Shown piece by piece: positions 9,383-17,410 of a DNA stretch of 64,000 nucleotides. Below the pieces are notes generated by a model. It did not search any database. It saw only the letters and a program-made list of their open reading frames with translations, and was not told the DNA's origin. The stretch comes from JAMXLO01 sp035569235 (GTDB lineage Bacteria > Pseudomonadota > Alphaproteobacteria > Acetobacterales > Acetobacteraceae). A program made the translations under genes and the position numbers. The stretch's first letter is position 1. Every line of letters starts with the position of its first letter. The DNA is taken from NCBI GenBank assembly GCA_035569235.1, contig DATMND010000299.1, forward strand, positions 1-64,000. Direction: 5' to 3'.

Positions 9383-9727
9383 TCAATGACCCAAGTCTTC
9401 CCCGTAGGTTATGCCCCTGAACGCCGGTTTTGGCCCGCGGCGCCGGTCCAACTCATTGAGGAATATGAGCAGACCTGCGCCCCATGCGCCGGTGATGGAG
9501 CGCAATACCTCTTCGTGCGCGATGTAGGCCGTCCACACTCCATCCTCGATCGCGTTCTGCCGGTGTTCGGGTGCCGCACGCAGTGGCTCGACAGCCGCGC
9601 CAACTACCGTGGCAACACCGCTGAAGGAAAATTGGATCCAGCGAGCCGCGAGGTCGACGCAGGTCGCCGTCATTGCGCCCTGGACGTTGGCGGCGGTGCG
9701 TAGCATCGTGGGGTAGTCAGGGTTCAT
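9383..9727 (-). CDS. Small hypothetical protein in the prenyl-synthase cluster
   Basis: 114 residues, mostly helical, with a central amphipathic or weakly hydrophobic stretch (WIQFSFSGVATVVGAAVEPL) and a second one near the C-terminus (ITGAWGAGLLIFLNELD). It starts at 9727, only 64 bases from the divergent FAD enzyme at 9792, so both promoters share one small intergenic region. It lies 87 bases upstream of the 209-residue helical gene on the same strand, probably in one operon. The helices and Trp/Ala content recall that neighbour, and the two may be distantly related or interact. I do not recognise the family. Confidence 0.55.
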   Translation of the reverse strand: MNPDYPTMLRTAANVQGAMTATCVDLAARWIQFSFSGVATVVGAAVEPLRAAPEHRQNAIEDGVWTAYIAHEEVLRSITGAWGAGLLIFLNELDRRRGPKPAFRGITYGEDLGH

Positions 9728-9791
9728 GCGATCAATTTGCCAGATCTTGTTGGACCAGCGAGAGCCACATTCTGCACTGGAAGGTCGTCTT

Positions 9792-11561
9792 ATGGCAAAC
9801 GCCGAAATGATCGAAAATCCGAGTGTGATCGTCGTTGGCGGCGGCGTCGCCGGCCTGACAGCAACGCACCGGCTCCTACAACGCGGCTATGACGTGACAC
9901 TGATCGAGGCGAACGACTTCCCGGGAGGCAAGCTCGCCGCGCACCGCCGCCGCGGTGACGCAGCGATCCAAGAGAAATGTTCGGTGTGCGAGAACCAGGG
10001 AGGGTGTTTGCGGCGCGGCGACTGGCATGAACACTGTTACCACATGTACCTCAACTGGTATCATAACTTCTGGGAGCTGATGGAGGAGGTTGGAGTACTC
10101 GATAGCCTCGTTGCCCAGCCGGCGATTTACAACATTCATCGCCGCGATGTCGGGGAGCCCGTCTCGCCTGCCATCCCGTTTGCGAATATGGGTTCGCCGT
10201 GGACGACGCGGCGCAACATGTTCGCTGGACTGGTCGGGCCAGCAGACATGATGCTGTTGGGCCAGACCCAGGCTGACCTGGCAGGTGAGCCCGAGCACAG
10301 AGACAGCTGGCTGGAAAGGACGAGCATTACCGCGTTCATGAAATCGCGGGCGTATACCACCGACCAGGCGCTGGCCACGACGATGCGTACGACTGCGCAA
10401 GCGTTTGCCTCGCCGAGCTATCTCAGTTCTGCGCGCAGCTACAAGGGGCTGCTCAGCTATGGCATGCGGCTGCCTGAACCCTCGATGTGGCTTCTGACCG
10501 CGAATGCGCAGCGGGCGATCTTCATGCCGTGGCTCATGAGATTGGCGAGAGTGGCCAACTGCGTGGAGGTGCTCAACGAATACGGGGATTTCCTGAAGGA
10601 AGAGCCATTCGAGGCATTGAGGACGCATTCATCGCCGAAGGCAAACCGCAATGGCAAACTGACGATCAGGATGCTGACCTCATTGAAGTCGCTCCGTATC
10701 GACAAGGATACCGGGCTGATCGTCAAGATCAAGTTGGAGCAGAACCAGACGTCCCCTACCGTCCAAAATTCCGGCGCGCCAGTGGATGCCGAAAGACCAA
10801 CTGAATGGATGGACGTGAAAGGCGACTTGATCCTGGCGGTGCCACTTGACGTGCTGGGCCGGCTGGCAACGCCTGAAATCGCCGCCTGGGCGCCCAATCT
10901 GCCAGACGTGCGCTATCTGCGGACAGAGCCGATGATCTCGATGGATCTGTTTTTCAAAAGGCGGCTGCCGGACCTGCCGAACGGCATCACCGTGCTCCTC
11001 GACTCGCCGTACGAGATGAGCTTTTTCGACAACTCGCAAACGTGGAAGGACTTGGCGCACGGCCATACGGTGCTCAACGTCGTGGCATCGAATGCCGATA
11101 CGCTCGTCACCTATAGCGATGAGCACATCAAGACGACACTCAAGAAGGAGCTCCGACGATATATCGACTTCAGCGACGACGATCTGCTTGATTGCCGCAC
11201 GTATCTGCAGACCAATATTGGCGAACAACTATTCGTTAATCAGGTCGGAAGCTGGCAATGGCGACCGCAAACGACTTGCGGAATTTCAAATCTCTTTATC
11301 GCAGGAGACTACTGCCAGACCTTCATCGATGTGGTGACGATCGAGGGAGCAACAGTCAGTGGCCTAATGGCAGCAGAAGCGTTGCGGCGACGGCGCGGGA
11401 AAGGACGGCCGATCCGTATCTTGCAGCCCGATCAGTATCCCGTCCTTGCCGTTGCGGCGCTTGCCGCCTCAACCAGGCCCGTTGCTTATCTCGCGCGAGC
11501 GGTGTCGTCGGCGGACTTTGCCATCAAGTCGCGCTACCGCCAGTGGTTCCCAAACGGTTGA
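9792..11561 (+). CDS. FAD-dependent oxidase/desaturase-like enzyme with extra Cys cluster
   Basis: 589 residues from the ATG at 9792, chosen because GGAAGG precedes it by seven bases and the FAD fold starts right after it. The dinucleotide motif is VIVVGGGVAGLTATHRL with E39 at the end of the second strand. The C-terminal FAD motif is LFIAGDYCQTFIDVVTIEGA. Overall this is the flavin amine oxidase/phytoene desaturase/HpnE superfamily. Unusual is a Cys-rich insert right after the substrate-entry region (C63-x2-C66-x5-C72, then C82 and a His-rich HEHCYH), which could bind a metal. It is divergent from the prenyl-synthase operon, making isoprenoid dehydrogenation or dehydroxylation the best guess. 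Its 3' end overlaps the convergent gene by 28 bases. Confidence 0.82.
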   Translation: MANAEMIENPSVIVVGGGVAGLTATHRLLQRGYDVTLIEANDFPGGKLAAHRRRGDAAIQEKCSVCENQGGCLRRGDWHEHCYHMYLNWYHNFWELMEEVGVLDSLVAQPAIYNIHRRDVGEPVSPAIPFANMGSPWTTRRNMFAGLVGPADMMLLGQTQADLAGEPEHRDSWLERTSITAFMKSRAYTTDQALATTMRTTAQAFASPSYLSSARSYKGLLSYGMRLPEPSMWLLTANAQRAIFMPWLMRLARVANCVEVLNEYGDFLKEEPFEALRTHSSPKANRNGKLTIRMLTSLKSLRIDKDTGLIVKIKLEQNQTSPTVQNSGAPVDAERPTEWMDVKGDLILAVPLDVLGRLATPEIAAWAPNLPDVRYLRTEPMISMDLFFKRRLPDLPNGITVLLDSPYEMSFFDNSQTWKDLAHGHTVLNVVASNADTLVTYSDEHIKTTLKKELRRYIDFSDDDLLDCRTYLQTNIGEQLFVNQVGSWQWRPQTTCGISNLFIAGDYCQTFIDVVTIEGATVSGLMAAEALRRRRGKGRPIRILQPDQYPVLAVAALAASTRPVAYLARAVSSADFAIKSRYRQWFPNG

Positions 11562-12703
11562 AGACCGAGTTGGCTCGGCGCTTCCAGTCGGGCGGTCATT
11601 CGCTCAGTCCAGCCATTCGCCGCCGGCGCACTACGGTCGATCCCAAGCTCCCGCAGTTCGTCGCAGAGACACGCGATTTTGGCACCGCCGCGACAGAAGC
11701 AGTTGCCCGACTGACCGTTGGCGCCATGCCGCTTTCCCAGGTTCAACTCAACCCTGCCGCCAACCTGGACAACCTCATCCACGCCGGTCCGATACAGGAT
11801 AGAGCGGACCGGACCGGCTAGCGCATTACTGTCGTTGTGTTCGCGGATGGAATAGATGGTCATTGGCAGATCGAATGAGCGTCCGTCCCCCAATCGCGGC
11901 AGCGTCAGAAAAAACTCCTGATGCTGCACTCCCTCGCCGGTGTAGAATTGTGCGAAGGTTTCCCGGTAATAAACGCGCAGGCTCTCAGAATAATCTTTGT
12001 TGATCCCCCAAATGCGCCGCGTCGGTTCGACACAGAAAACGTCGCTGACGATAATCCTGGCATGCAGCGCTCCCGGCTCGGCTGCACCCCCTGTCGGCGT
12101 CACGCAGACCGCCAGCGCGATTTCCTGGAGACGGCCAAAGTCGCTCACCCGATAATCGGTCCCGATCAGCAGGACCAGGGAGCGCCCATGCCCGCAATCA
12201 AATGGTTCAAAGTCCCTCTGTGCGGTCTTGTCCATCAGCGCCGCAGCTTGCTCCTTCTGGACATACCAGGCGGCCCAACCTTGTGAGGCATCGATCACGC
12301 GTGCCGGGACCACGAACGGCGTCCCGTGGTCGAGCTTGATGATGCCCCCATGCTCCTGCGGGGTGGCGCCTTCAACCGGCACTTTGTACTGACTGAGTGT
12401 CCCAGGCGGCGGGTTGTTCAGTCGAGATGTAATCGATTCGATCGCGGTCGGCGCCGCGGTCATCAGTCCATACAGCCAGTTGGCGTATTCCTCTGCGAGC
12501 CCTGTTACAACCTGCTCGGCGCTCCAAGGGCCGAGCAGCCAGCGCACGACCAAATGAGATGACCGGCGCATCGCATCAAGTGTGAGCCGCAAGGGACGAC
12601 CGGCGATGTCCTCGCCAGCCCGCAGGTACGTGTCGAGCAGACGGTACATTTCGACGGTTGTGAACCGTGGCTTGAGCACCTGATGGCGTGGCTGCCTCGG
12701 CAT
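11534..12703 (-). CDS. Acetoacetate decarboxylase-like (ADC fold) protein
   Basis: 389 residues, longer than classical acetoacetate decarboxylases (about 245). Residues 130-260 show the family order: TPFVVPARVIDAS, then a strand with DYRVSDFGRLQEIALAV, then an acidic turn and EPTRRIWGINKDY, which matches the REIWGxPKK element where the Schiff-base lysine of true decarboxylases lies; here the sequence is WGINKD, so a lysine is present. An N-terminal helical region of about 120 residues has no match I know. The C-terminus has a Cys/His cluster (NCFCRGGAKIACLC). ADC-like proteins also act as cyclases or dehydratases in natural product pathways, so a link with the neighbouring isoprenoid genes is possible but unproven. 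Convergent overlap with the FAD gene. Confidence 0.55.
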   Translation of the reverse strand: MPRQPRHQVLKPRFTTVEMYRLLDTYLRAGEDIAGRPLRLTLDAMRRSSHLVVRWLLGPWSAEQVVTGLAEEYANWLYGLMTAAPTAIESITSRLNNPPPGTLSQYKVPVEGATPQEHGGIIKLDHGTPFVVPARVIDASQGWAAWYVQKEQAAALMDKTAQRDFEPFDCGHGRSLVLLIGTDYRVSDFGRLQEIALAVCVTPTGGAAEPGALHARIIVSDVFCVEPTRRIWGINKDYSESLRVYYRETFAQFYTGEGVQHQEFFLTLPRLGDGRSFDLPMTIYSIREHNDSNALAGPVRSILYRTGVDEVVQVGGRVELNLGKRHGANGQSGNCFCRGGAKIACLCDELRELGIDRSAPAANGWTERMTARLEAPSQLGLQPFGNHWR

Positions 12704-12751
12704 CGCTTGGGTCCCCTTGGTGCGCTTCGGTCCGCCGCCTGAGCCGCATTT

Positions 12752-15700
12752 TCAGCTGAACGTTCGCAGCAGCGCAACCGCCTCTCGCAGATCAGCGGTA
12801 TCATGCCCCTCGGTGAACCATGCCACGCTCGGCTGGAGCAAGTCACGTGCCTCGCCCGTCCGCCCCCGACTTAACCACAGCCGCGCAAGGCTCGTTGCGG
12901 CCCGCAATTCCAGCGTGTGGGACATCTGTGCTCTGGCAACGGCAAGGGCCTCGCGAAGATTCGTTTCCGCGCGGGCAGGTTCTGCCAGCGGACCCAGCTG
13001 CAGAAGTTCGCCCTCCACGCGATAAAACTCCGCATCCAGCCAGTGAGCCCCGCCGGCCGCGGCTTGCCTGCCCATCTCCAGCGCGGCAAGTCCTTGCGAG
13101 ACCTCTCCGTGGGCCGCATGAGCCTCAGCGAGCCAGGCGCAGAACGCCGGCTGCCAGAGCGTCGACCGTCTCTGCCTAAGTGCATCGATGCCGGCCTGCA
13201 GTGTGGCAATGCCCTCACTCGTCTGTCCGCGCTCGACCAGCAGCTTGCCTTGCAACCCGGTCGCGGCCGCGCTCCATGACGGTGACACATGCGCCTTGCC
13301 GAGCTCCAGCAGCTCTGCGCACGTCGATTGCAGGTACTCCAGATCGCGACATAGCGCTGCAAAATACGCGCCGCCGTACGCCAGCGCGAACTGGAGTGTG
13401 TTCGAGTGGCCGAGCGATCGCGCGTACTCGATGGCACGTTCGCTATACGTCCTCGCCTGGTCGACGAAACCGACATGCCAAAGCGCCATAGTCAGATAGG
13501 AGGAACATGCGACGAAGTGATCCTGGCCGAACTTGTGCGCCGATGTGCCATGTCGCACCGGATCGTACTGGGCGAGAAAGTACCGAAGTTGCTCGCTTGC
13601 GCTTGTCGTCTCGCCGCGAAACAACTTCAGCGTCGCCAGAAGCCTGCCGGCGAAAACAGCGGAATCGGACGAGGGGTTGCGCCTGGCGAGTTGAATCGCC
13701 TCCTCGGCGTGCACGGCCGCCCGGTCGAACCGCCCGATGACGAGCTCGAATACCTGTCGGCTGTAAAGGGCCGGGAAAATTTCTTCGGTGTCGCCGATCT
13801 CTTCGCTCAGGACAAGCGCTCGTTCAAATATACGCTCAAGCTCGGGCGCGGTGTATCCCTTCGTCGCAATCAGCGGTGTGACGAGCGCCAAACAGAACTT
13901 ATACTCGATCCGCATACGCTCGCTCGAATCGTCGATGAGATCGAGCAGCGCCATGCCACGCTCGAAGTGCGAAATCGCGTCCAGATTGGATGACAGCCGC
14001 GTCGCGTGCTGGCCGGCCTTCAGCCAGTAGCCGACTGCCTTGTCCGGTAACCCGGCCTCGGTGAAATGGCGGGCGACAATTTCAGGCTGGGTTTCGGCGA
14101 TATCGCGGAACTGTTCGGCGATTACGTGAGCGATCCGCCCATGATATTCGCGCCTCGTCGTCCTCAGCAGCGATTGGTAGGCGACGTCCTGCAACAGGGC
14201 ATGCTTGAACTGATAGGTGGCATTTGAACCCAGCTGGACAGGCAGGATGACTTCGGCTGACGCCAGAGCGGTGATTGCCGGGTCGATTGGCTGCCAGTGC
14301 CGCGGAGCCGTTGCCGACAGTAGCTGCACGGTGAACACGCGCCCAAGTACGCTGGCGAATTGCGCGACGGGCTTGACCAGCGACATGCGATCGAGGCGGG
14401 CCATCAGCGAGTCGTGCAAGGTCGCCGGAACTACGGCCTCCGGCGCCTGACCGTGCAGCGCAGTGCCATCGCCATCCGCCAGGCCGAACTCCATCACGGT
14501 CTTGCTCAATTCCTCAACAAACAGCGGAATGCCGTCGGCGCGCGCGATGATCTCGGCACTCACCTTGGGCGACACCGGCCGGCCGGCCGCACTGTGCCGC
14601 AAAACCTCCTCTGCCTGCTGGCGGTCGAGCCGGGCGAGCGGCAGGTGCACCAGTGGCATCTCGTGCTGCAGGTGGAAATTCTCGTTGGCCTTGCGAGACG
14701 TCACAATTAGCAGAATGCGAGACGTCTTCAGTGCGGGGATAATGCGCGAGAGAAGCTCCGACGTCGTGGGATCGATCCAATGAGCGTCCTCGACGAGGCA
14801 AAGCACGGGCGCTTGCAGCGAGACGTCCCTGACCCGGCGGATGAGCAGATGCATGGTCTGCTCCTTCAGTTGCTCCGGCGTCAGATCCAGCGGCGCGTAG
14901 CGGTCGCCCAGAGGAATCGACAGCAGGGTCGCCAGGATCGGCGCCGCTTGTTCCAGGACCGCTCCGTTCTCGATCAACAGGGTTTCGAGTTTGGCGAGCT
15001 TGCGTGCGGGGGAATCGTCGTGCGCAATGCCCGCAAGATGCTCGTAATAGTTGATCACCGGATGCAGCGCGGTCGCCTGATGATACGGCGAGCAATACAG
15101 CGTCAGCATGAGCGGCCCGCTCGGCTCGAGCGCTGTGCGCAATGCGTGCAGGAGGCGTGACTTGCCAACGCCGGCTTCACCCGAGATCAGCGCCACCTGC
15201 GCTTCGCCCACGCCGGCGCGTTCCCAGCAATGCATCAGCAGGCTGAACTCGCGATCACGCCCTATCATAGGGGTCACCGCGTGCGCATGCAGCGCGTCGA
15301 ACCGGCTCTTTGCCGCACTCGCGCCGTTCACCTGCCACACGACGACGGGCACGGGAAAGCCCTTCAGATGCATCGCGCCCAAGCTGGCGCAGTCGAACAG
15401 CCCCTCCGTCAGTCGATGCGTGCCGGAACTGATGATGATGCCATTCGCCGGCGCCTGGGCTTGCAACCGCGCGGCGAGGTTTGGTGTCTCGCCGACAACG
15501 TCTATCTGCTCGGACGCGCCCTCACCGATCAACTCACCCACCAGCACCTGGCCGGTGGCGATCCCGATGCGTACGCTGAGCTCGATATCGCCGAGCGGGC
15601 GCAGGCGCGGAACGTCGCGCACGATGGCAAGCGCTGCACGCACGGCGCGTTCGGCGTCGTCCTCGTGCGCCTGTGGGTAGCAGAAATACGCCAGTATCCC

Positions 15701-16111
15701 ATCGCCGCTGAACCGGGTGATCTGGCCGCCGGCTTGTTCGATCGCGGTTGTGCAGCACGCCTGATAGGCACGGAGAAGAACGCCCATCTCCTCAGGGTCC
15801 AATCTCGACGCGAGTTCTGTCGACGCTGCCAGGTCCGAGAACAGGATCGTCAATTGCCGTCGCTCGGCGCCCTGGTTCGCGCTCGTTGCGGGCTTGTCGG
15901 CCGCGGGCGATGTCAATCCCGCGGCAGGCTGGCGCAACCCTTCCTCGATTGCATGCATGAGTCGCCGGCGCAAGCCGATCGTAAGCCCGAGCTCCTTGAG
16001 GTCGTCCTCGGTCAGATGCCTCAGCGCGTGAAGGTCTATGTCTTGGTCGGCCAGACGCGGGGCGAGTTGCCCTAGTCCCCAACCTTCCAGCCATGCAACT
16101 ATGTCCGACAT
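12752..16111 (-). CDS. SAM domain-class III nucleotide cyclase-AAA ATPase-TPR signalling protein
   Basis: 1119 residues in four parts. An N-terminal SAM domain (about 1-60, DIVAWLEGWGLGQLAPRL) is a protein-protein contact module. A class III cyclase catalytic domain follows (about 85-260) with metal Asp D93 (FSDLAAST) and D137 (FSGDG) and the transition-state Asn/Arg in the segment DVVGETPNLAARL (N211, R215), so it should be active. A STAND/AAA ATPase has Walker A GEAGVGKS (311-318) and Walker B-like VLCLVEDAHW. A long TPR-like helical C-terminus ends it. This architecture is common in Rhizobiales and Rhodospirillales; it makes cAMP in response to an unknown partner. The following gene on the strand begins 48 bases downstream, so co-transcription with the ADC-like gene is possible. 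Confidence 0.9.
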   Translation of the reverse strand: MSDIVAWLEGWGLGQLAPRLADQDIDLHALRHLTEDDLKELGLTIGLRRRLMHAIEEGLRQPAAGLTSPAADKPATSANQGAERRQLTILFSDLAASTELASRLDPEEMGVLLRAYQACCTTAIEQAGGQITRFSGDGILAYFCYPQAHEDDAERAVRAALAIVRDVPRLRPLGDIELSVRIGIATGQVLVGELIGEGASEQIDVVGETPNLAARLQAQAPANGIIISSGTHRLTEGLFDCASLGAMHLKGFPVPVVVWQVNGASAAKSRFDALHAHAVTPMIGRDREFSLLMHCWERAGVGEAQVALISGEAGVGKSRLLHALRTALEPSGPLMLTLYCSPYHQATALHPVINYYEHLAGIAHDDSPARKLAKLETLLIENGAVLEQAAPILATLLSIPLGDRYAPLDLTPEQLKEQTMHLLIRRVRDVSLQAPVLCLVEDAHWIDPTTSELLSRIIPALKTSRILLIVTSRKANENFHLQHEMPLVHLPLARLDRQQAEEVLRHSAAGRPVSPKVSAEIIARADGIPLFVEELSKTVMEFGLADGDGTALHGQAPEAVVPATLHDSLMARLDRMSLVKPVAQFASVLGRVFTVQLLSATAPRHWQPIDPAITALASAEVILPVQLGSNATYQFKHALLQDVAYQSLLRTTRREYHGRIAHVIAEQFRDIAETQPEIVARHFTEAGLPDKAVGYWLKAGQHATRLSSNLDAISHFERGMALLDLIDDSSERMRIEYKFCLALVTPLIATKGYTAPELERIFERALVLSEEIGDTEEIFPALYSRQVFELVIGRFDRAAVHAEEAIQLARRNPSSDSAVFAGRLLATLKLFRGETTSASEQLRYFLAQYDPVRHGTSAHKFGQDHFVACSSYLTMALWHVGFVDQARTYSERAIEYARSLGHSNTLQFALAYGGAYFAALCRDLEYLQSTCAELLELGKAHVSPSWSAAATGLQGKLLVERGQTSEGIATLQAGIDALRQRRSTLWQPAFCAWLAEAHAAHGEVSQGLAALEMGRQAAAGGAHWLDAEFYRVEGELLQLGPLAEPARAETNLREALAVARAQMSHTLELRAATSLARLWLSRGRTGEARDLLQPSVAWFTEGHDTADLREAVALLRTFS

Positions 16112-16674
16112 CCCGATATCAACCTAGCACTATTCGTGGCGCTCGTGGAAAGATGCCCAGATTTCCAATTGCGCGGCCATTCGCGGCGGCCTTTTCACGG
16201 CTGGCAGGTTGACGGTTGTGCCTACCATTCACGCCATCCGGACATATTGATGGTGCAATAACTCGGCGGATCTCTACCAGCGGCTGCGTCATGTCCCGTT
16301 TCCCGACTGTTTTCGCCAGTACAGAACAGCCGGGCCTGCCGATCGTCAAGCTATGCGACGCGGGATGGAACGAACGGCTTTCGTAGCAAGCTGCAGCCTA
16401 GCCTGCAGATGGTCAACCGCATGTCGTGAGGTACCCTCGCATGGGATGTGGAAATTCATAGTGGTGCAATCTCCAGCCGTTTCAATGAGCCAGACTCGGC
16501 GTTGAAACGCCGATGGCCATCTCATGACTCCCCACATTTATCAGACCGGCCCGAAAACTTCTGCGAAGAGCGGCGGGTGAGCGCCGCGACGGATCGGCGC
16601 GACACGCTTCGATGGTCGCCGCAACATCATCGTCGTTGGATTGCGGCTGGAACGTCGTCATTGTCGCGTCGCTA
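16112..16674. other. Non-coding stretch upstream of the cyclase gene
   Basis: No convincing gene is seen in about 560 bases. Short frames here have no family resemblance or codon pattern. The left part must hold the promoter of the cyclase gene, which starts at 16111; the right part borders the truncated phosphoglucomutase. Degraded sequence from the same rearrangement is possible. Confidence 0.5.
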
Positions 16675-17070
16675 TCACGTCACCACACTCGGCCGTTGCC
16701 GCCCCGTATGCATGCGAATACCGGCCATTTCGTCGGCCGCTGCAATCAGCTCGGGCAGGTCTGCCTGACTATCCTGGTCCTGCTTCGCGACGTCGGGCTC
16801 GAGCCGCTCGATATAGACACGCAACGTCGCGCCGACCATGCCCGTGCCTGACAGTCGATAGACGATCCGCGAGTTGTCCGCAAACACGATGTGGATCCCC
16901 CGGCCCGTGCTGTTCGAGCCGTCCACCGGATCGTGATAGGAGAAATCGCTGGCCGCCGCGATCTTCCGCCCCTTGACCCGCTGTCCAGCGAGCGTCCCAA
17001 GCTTCTCCCGCAACCGGGACATAAGTTCGCCCGCGGCATTTGCGTCCACTTCTTCGTAATCGTGCCGCAT
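16675..17070 (-). pseudogene. pgm: Phosphoglucomutase C-terminal fragment (alpha-PGM)
   Basis: 131 codons match the last domain of alpha-D-glucose phosphoglucomutase of the PGM1 type. RHDYEEVDANAAGELM, then YHDPVDGSNSTGRG, SRIVYRLSGTGMVGATLRVY, EPDVAKQDQD and a C-terminus like TGRxxPxVxT are in the family order. RLSGTG is the phosphate-binding loop of domain 4. The catalytic phosphoserine, metal-binding and sugar-binding loops are missing because the frame starts only here: an in-frame TAG lies directly before the ATG. The break is followed within 80 bases by a tandem repeat and a hairpin repeat, so the 5' part was lost by insertion or rearrangement. A functional copy is probably elsewhere in the genome. 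The fragment alone cannot catalyse glucose-1-P/glucose-6-P interconversion. Confidence 0.85.
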
Positions 17071-17146
17071 CTAGTAGTCCCGCCCATACGAGCGCCAATG
17101 AATTCCACAGCCGTTATCCTCCGCGGTACGATCACGCAGCCTGTCG

Positions 17147-17196
17147 GCGCAAGATAGAAATGACACCCGGTGCGCAAAGTAGAAATGACACCCCGC
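17147..17196. repeat. 25-bp tandem direct repeat, probable IS-end remnant
   Basis: Two adjacent 25-base units (17147-17171 and 17172-17196) share the core TAGAAATGACACCC preceded by GCGCAA. Repeated short motifs of this sort occur at the ends of IS21-like elements, so this may be the leftover end of an insertion sequence. No transposase remains beside it. It lies just upstream of the truncated pgm and likely marks the break point. Confidence 0.6.
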
Positions 17197-17291
17197 CGGC
17201 GACGGACACGCCGAGTGCAATACGGCATCACTGCCACACGCTGGGCCTGGGTGGCGGGGTCAAGGGCCAAAGCCAGCGCTTGGCGGGAGTC

Positions 17292-17336
17292 CAGAGGGCA
17301 GCGCCCTCTGGTCGGGGTTCGGGGCGAAGCCCCGAC
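17292..17336. repeat. Double-hairpin intergenic repeat
   Basis: The first perfect palindrome is CAGAGGGC-AGC-GCCCTCTG (17292-17310). The second is a stem GTCGGGG...CCCCGAC (17311-17317 with 17330-17336) that contains a competing inner GGGGC-GAA-GCCCC stem (17321-17333). GC-rich hairpin pairs of this form recur in Acetobacteraceae genomes. It ends about 75 bases before the GMC gene and could mask or end transcription entering it. Confidence 0.7.
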
Positions 17337-17410
17337 GCTGCTGCTTCCGTCACTCGGAGATTCCCCACTAGACTGCGCGCCATCGAGCAATCTGTGGAGG
17401 AGCGCGGAGC

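Noticed and set aside
11168..11258. Possible second gene inside the FAD enzyme on the minus strand
   Set aside because: The overlapping frames are antisense shadows; the sense frame has clear FAD motifs throughout.
17155..17193. Repeats TAGAAATGACACCC as part of a CRISPR array
   Set aside because: Only two tandem units without spacers of fixed length; an insertion-sequence end fits better.
16746..17390. Long minus-strand frame overlapping the pgm fragment
   Set aside because: It is a shadow of the pgm frame plus repeat sequence; it has no family resemblance and a composition dominated by Arg and Ser.
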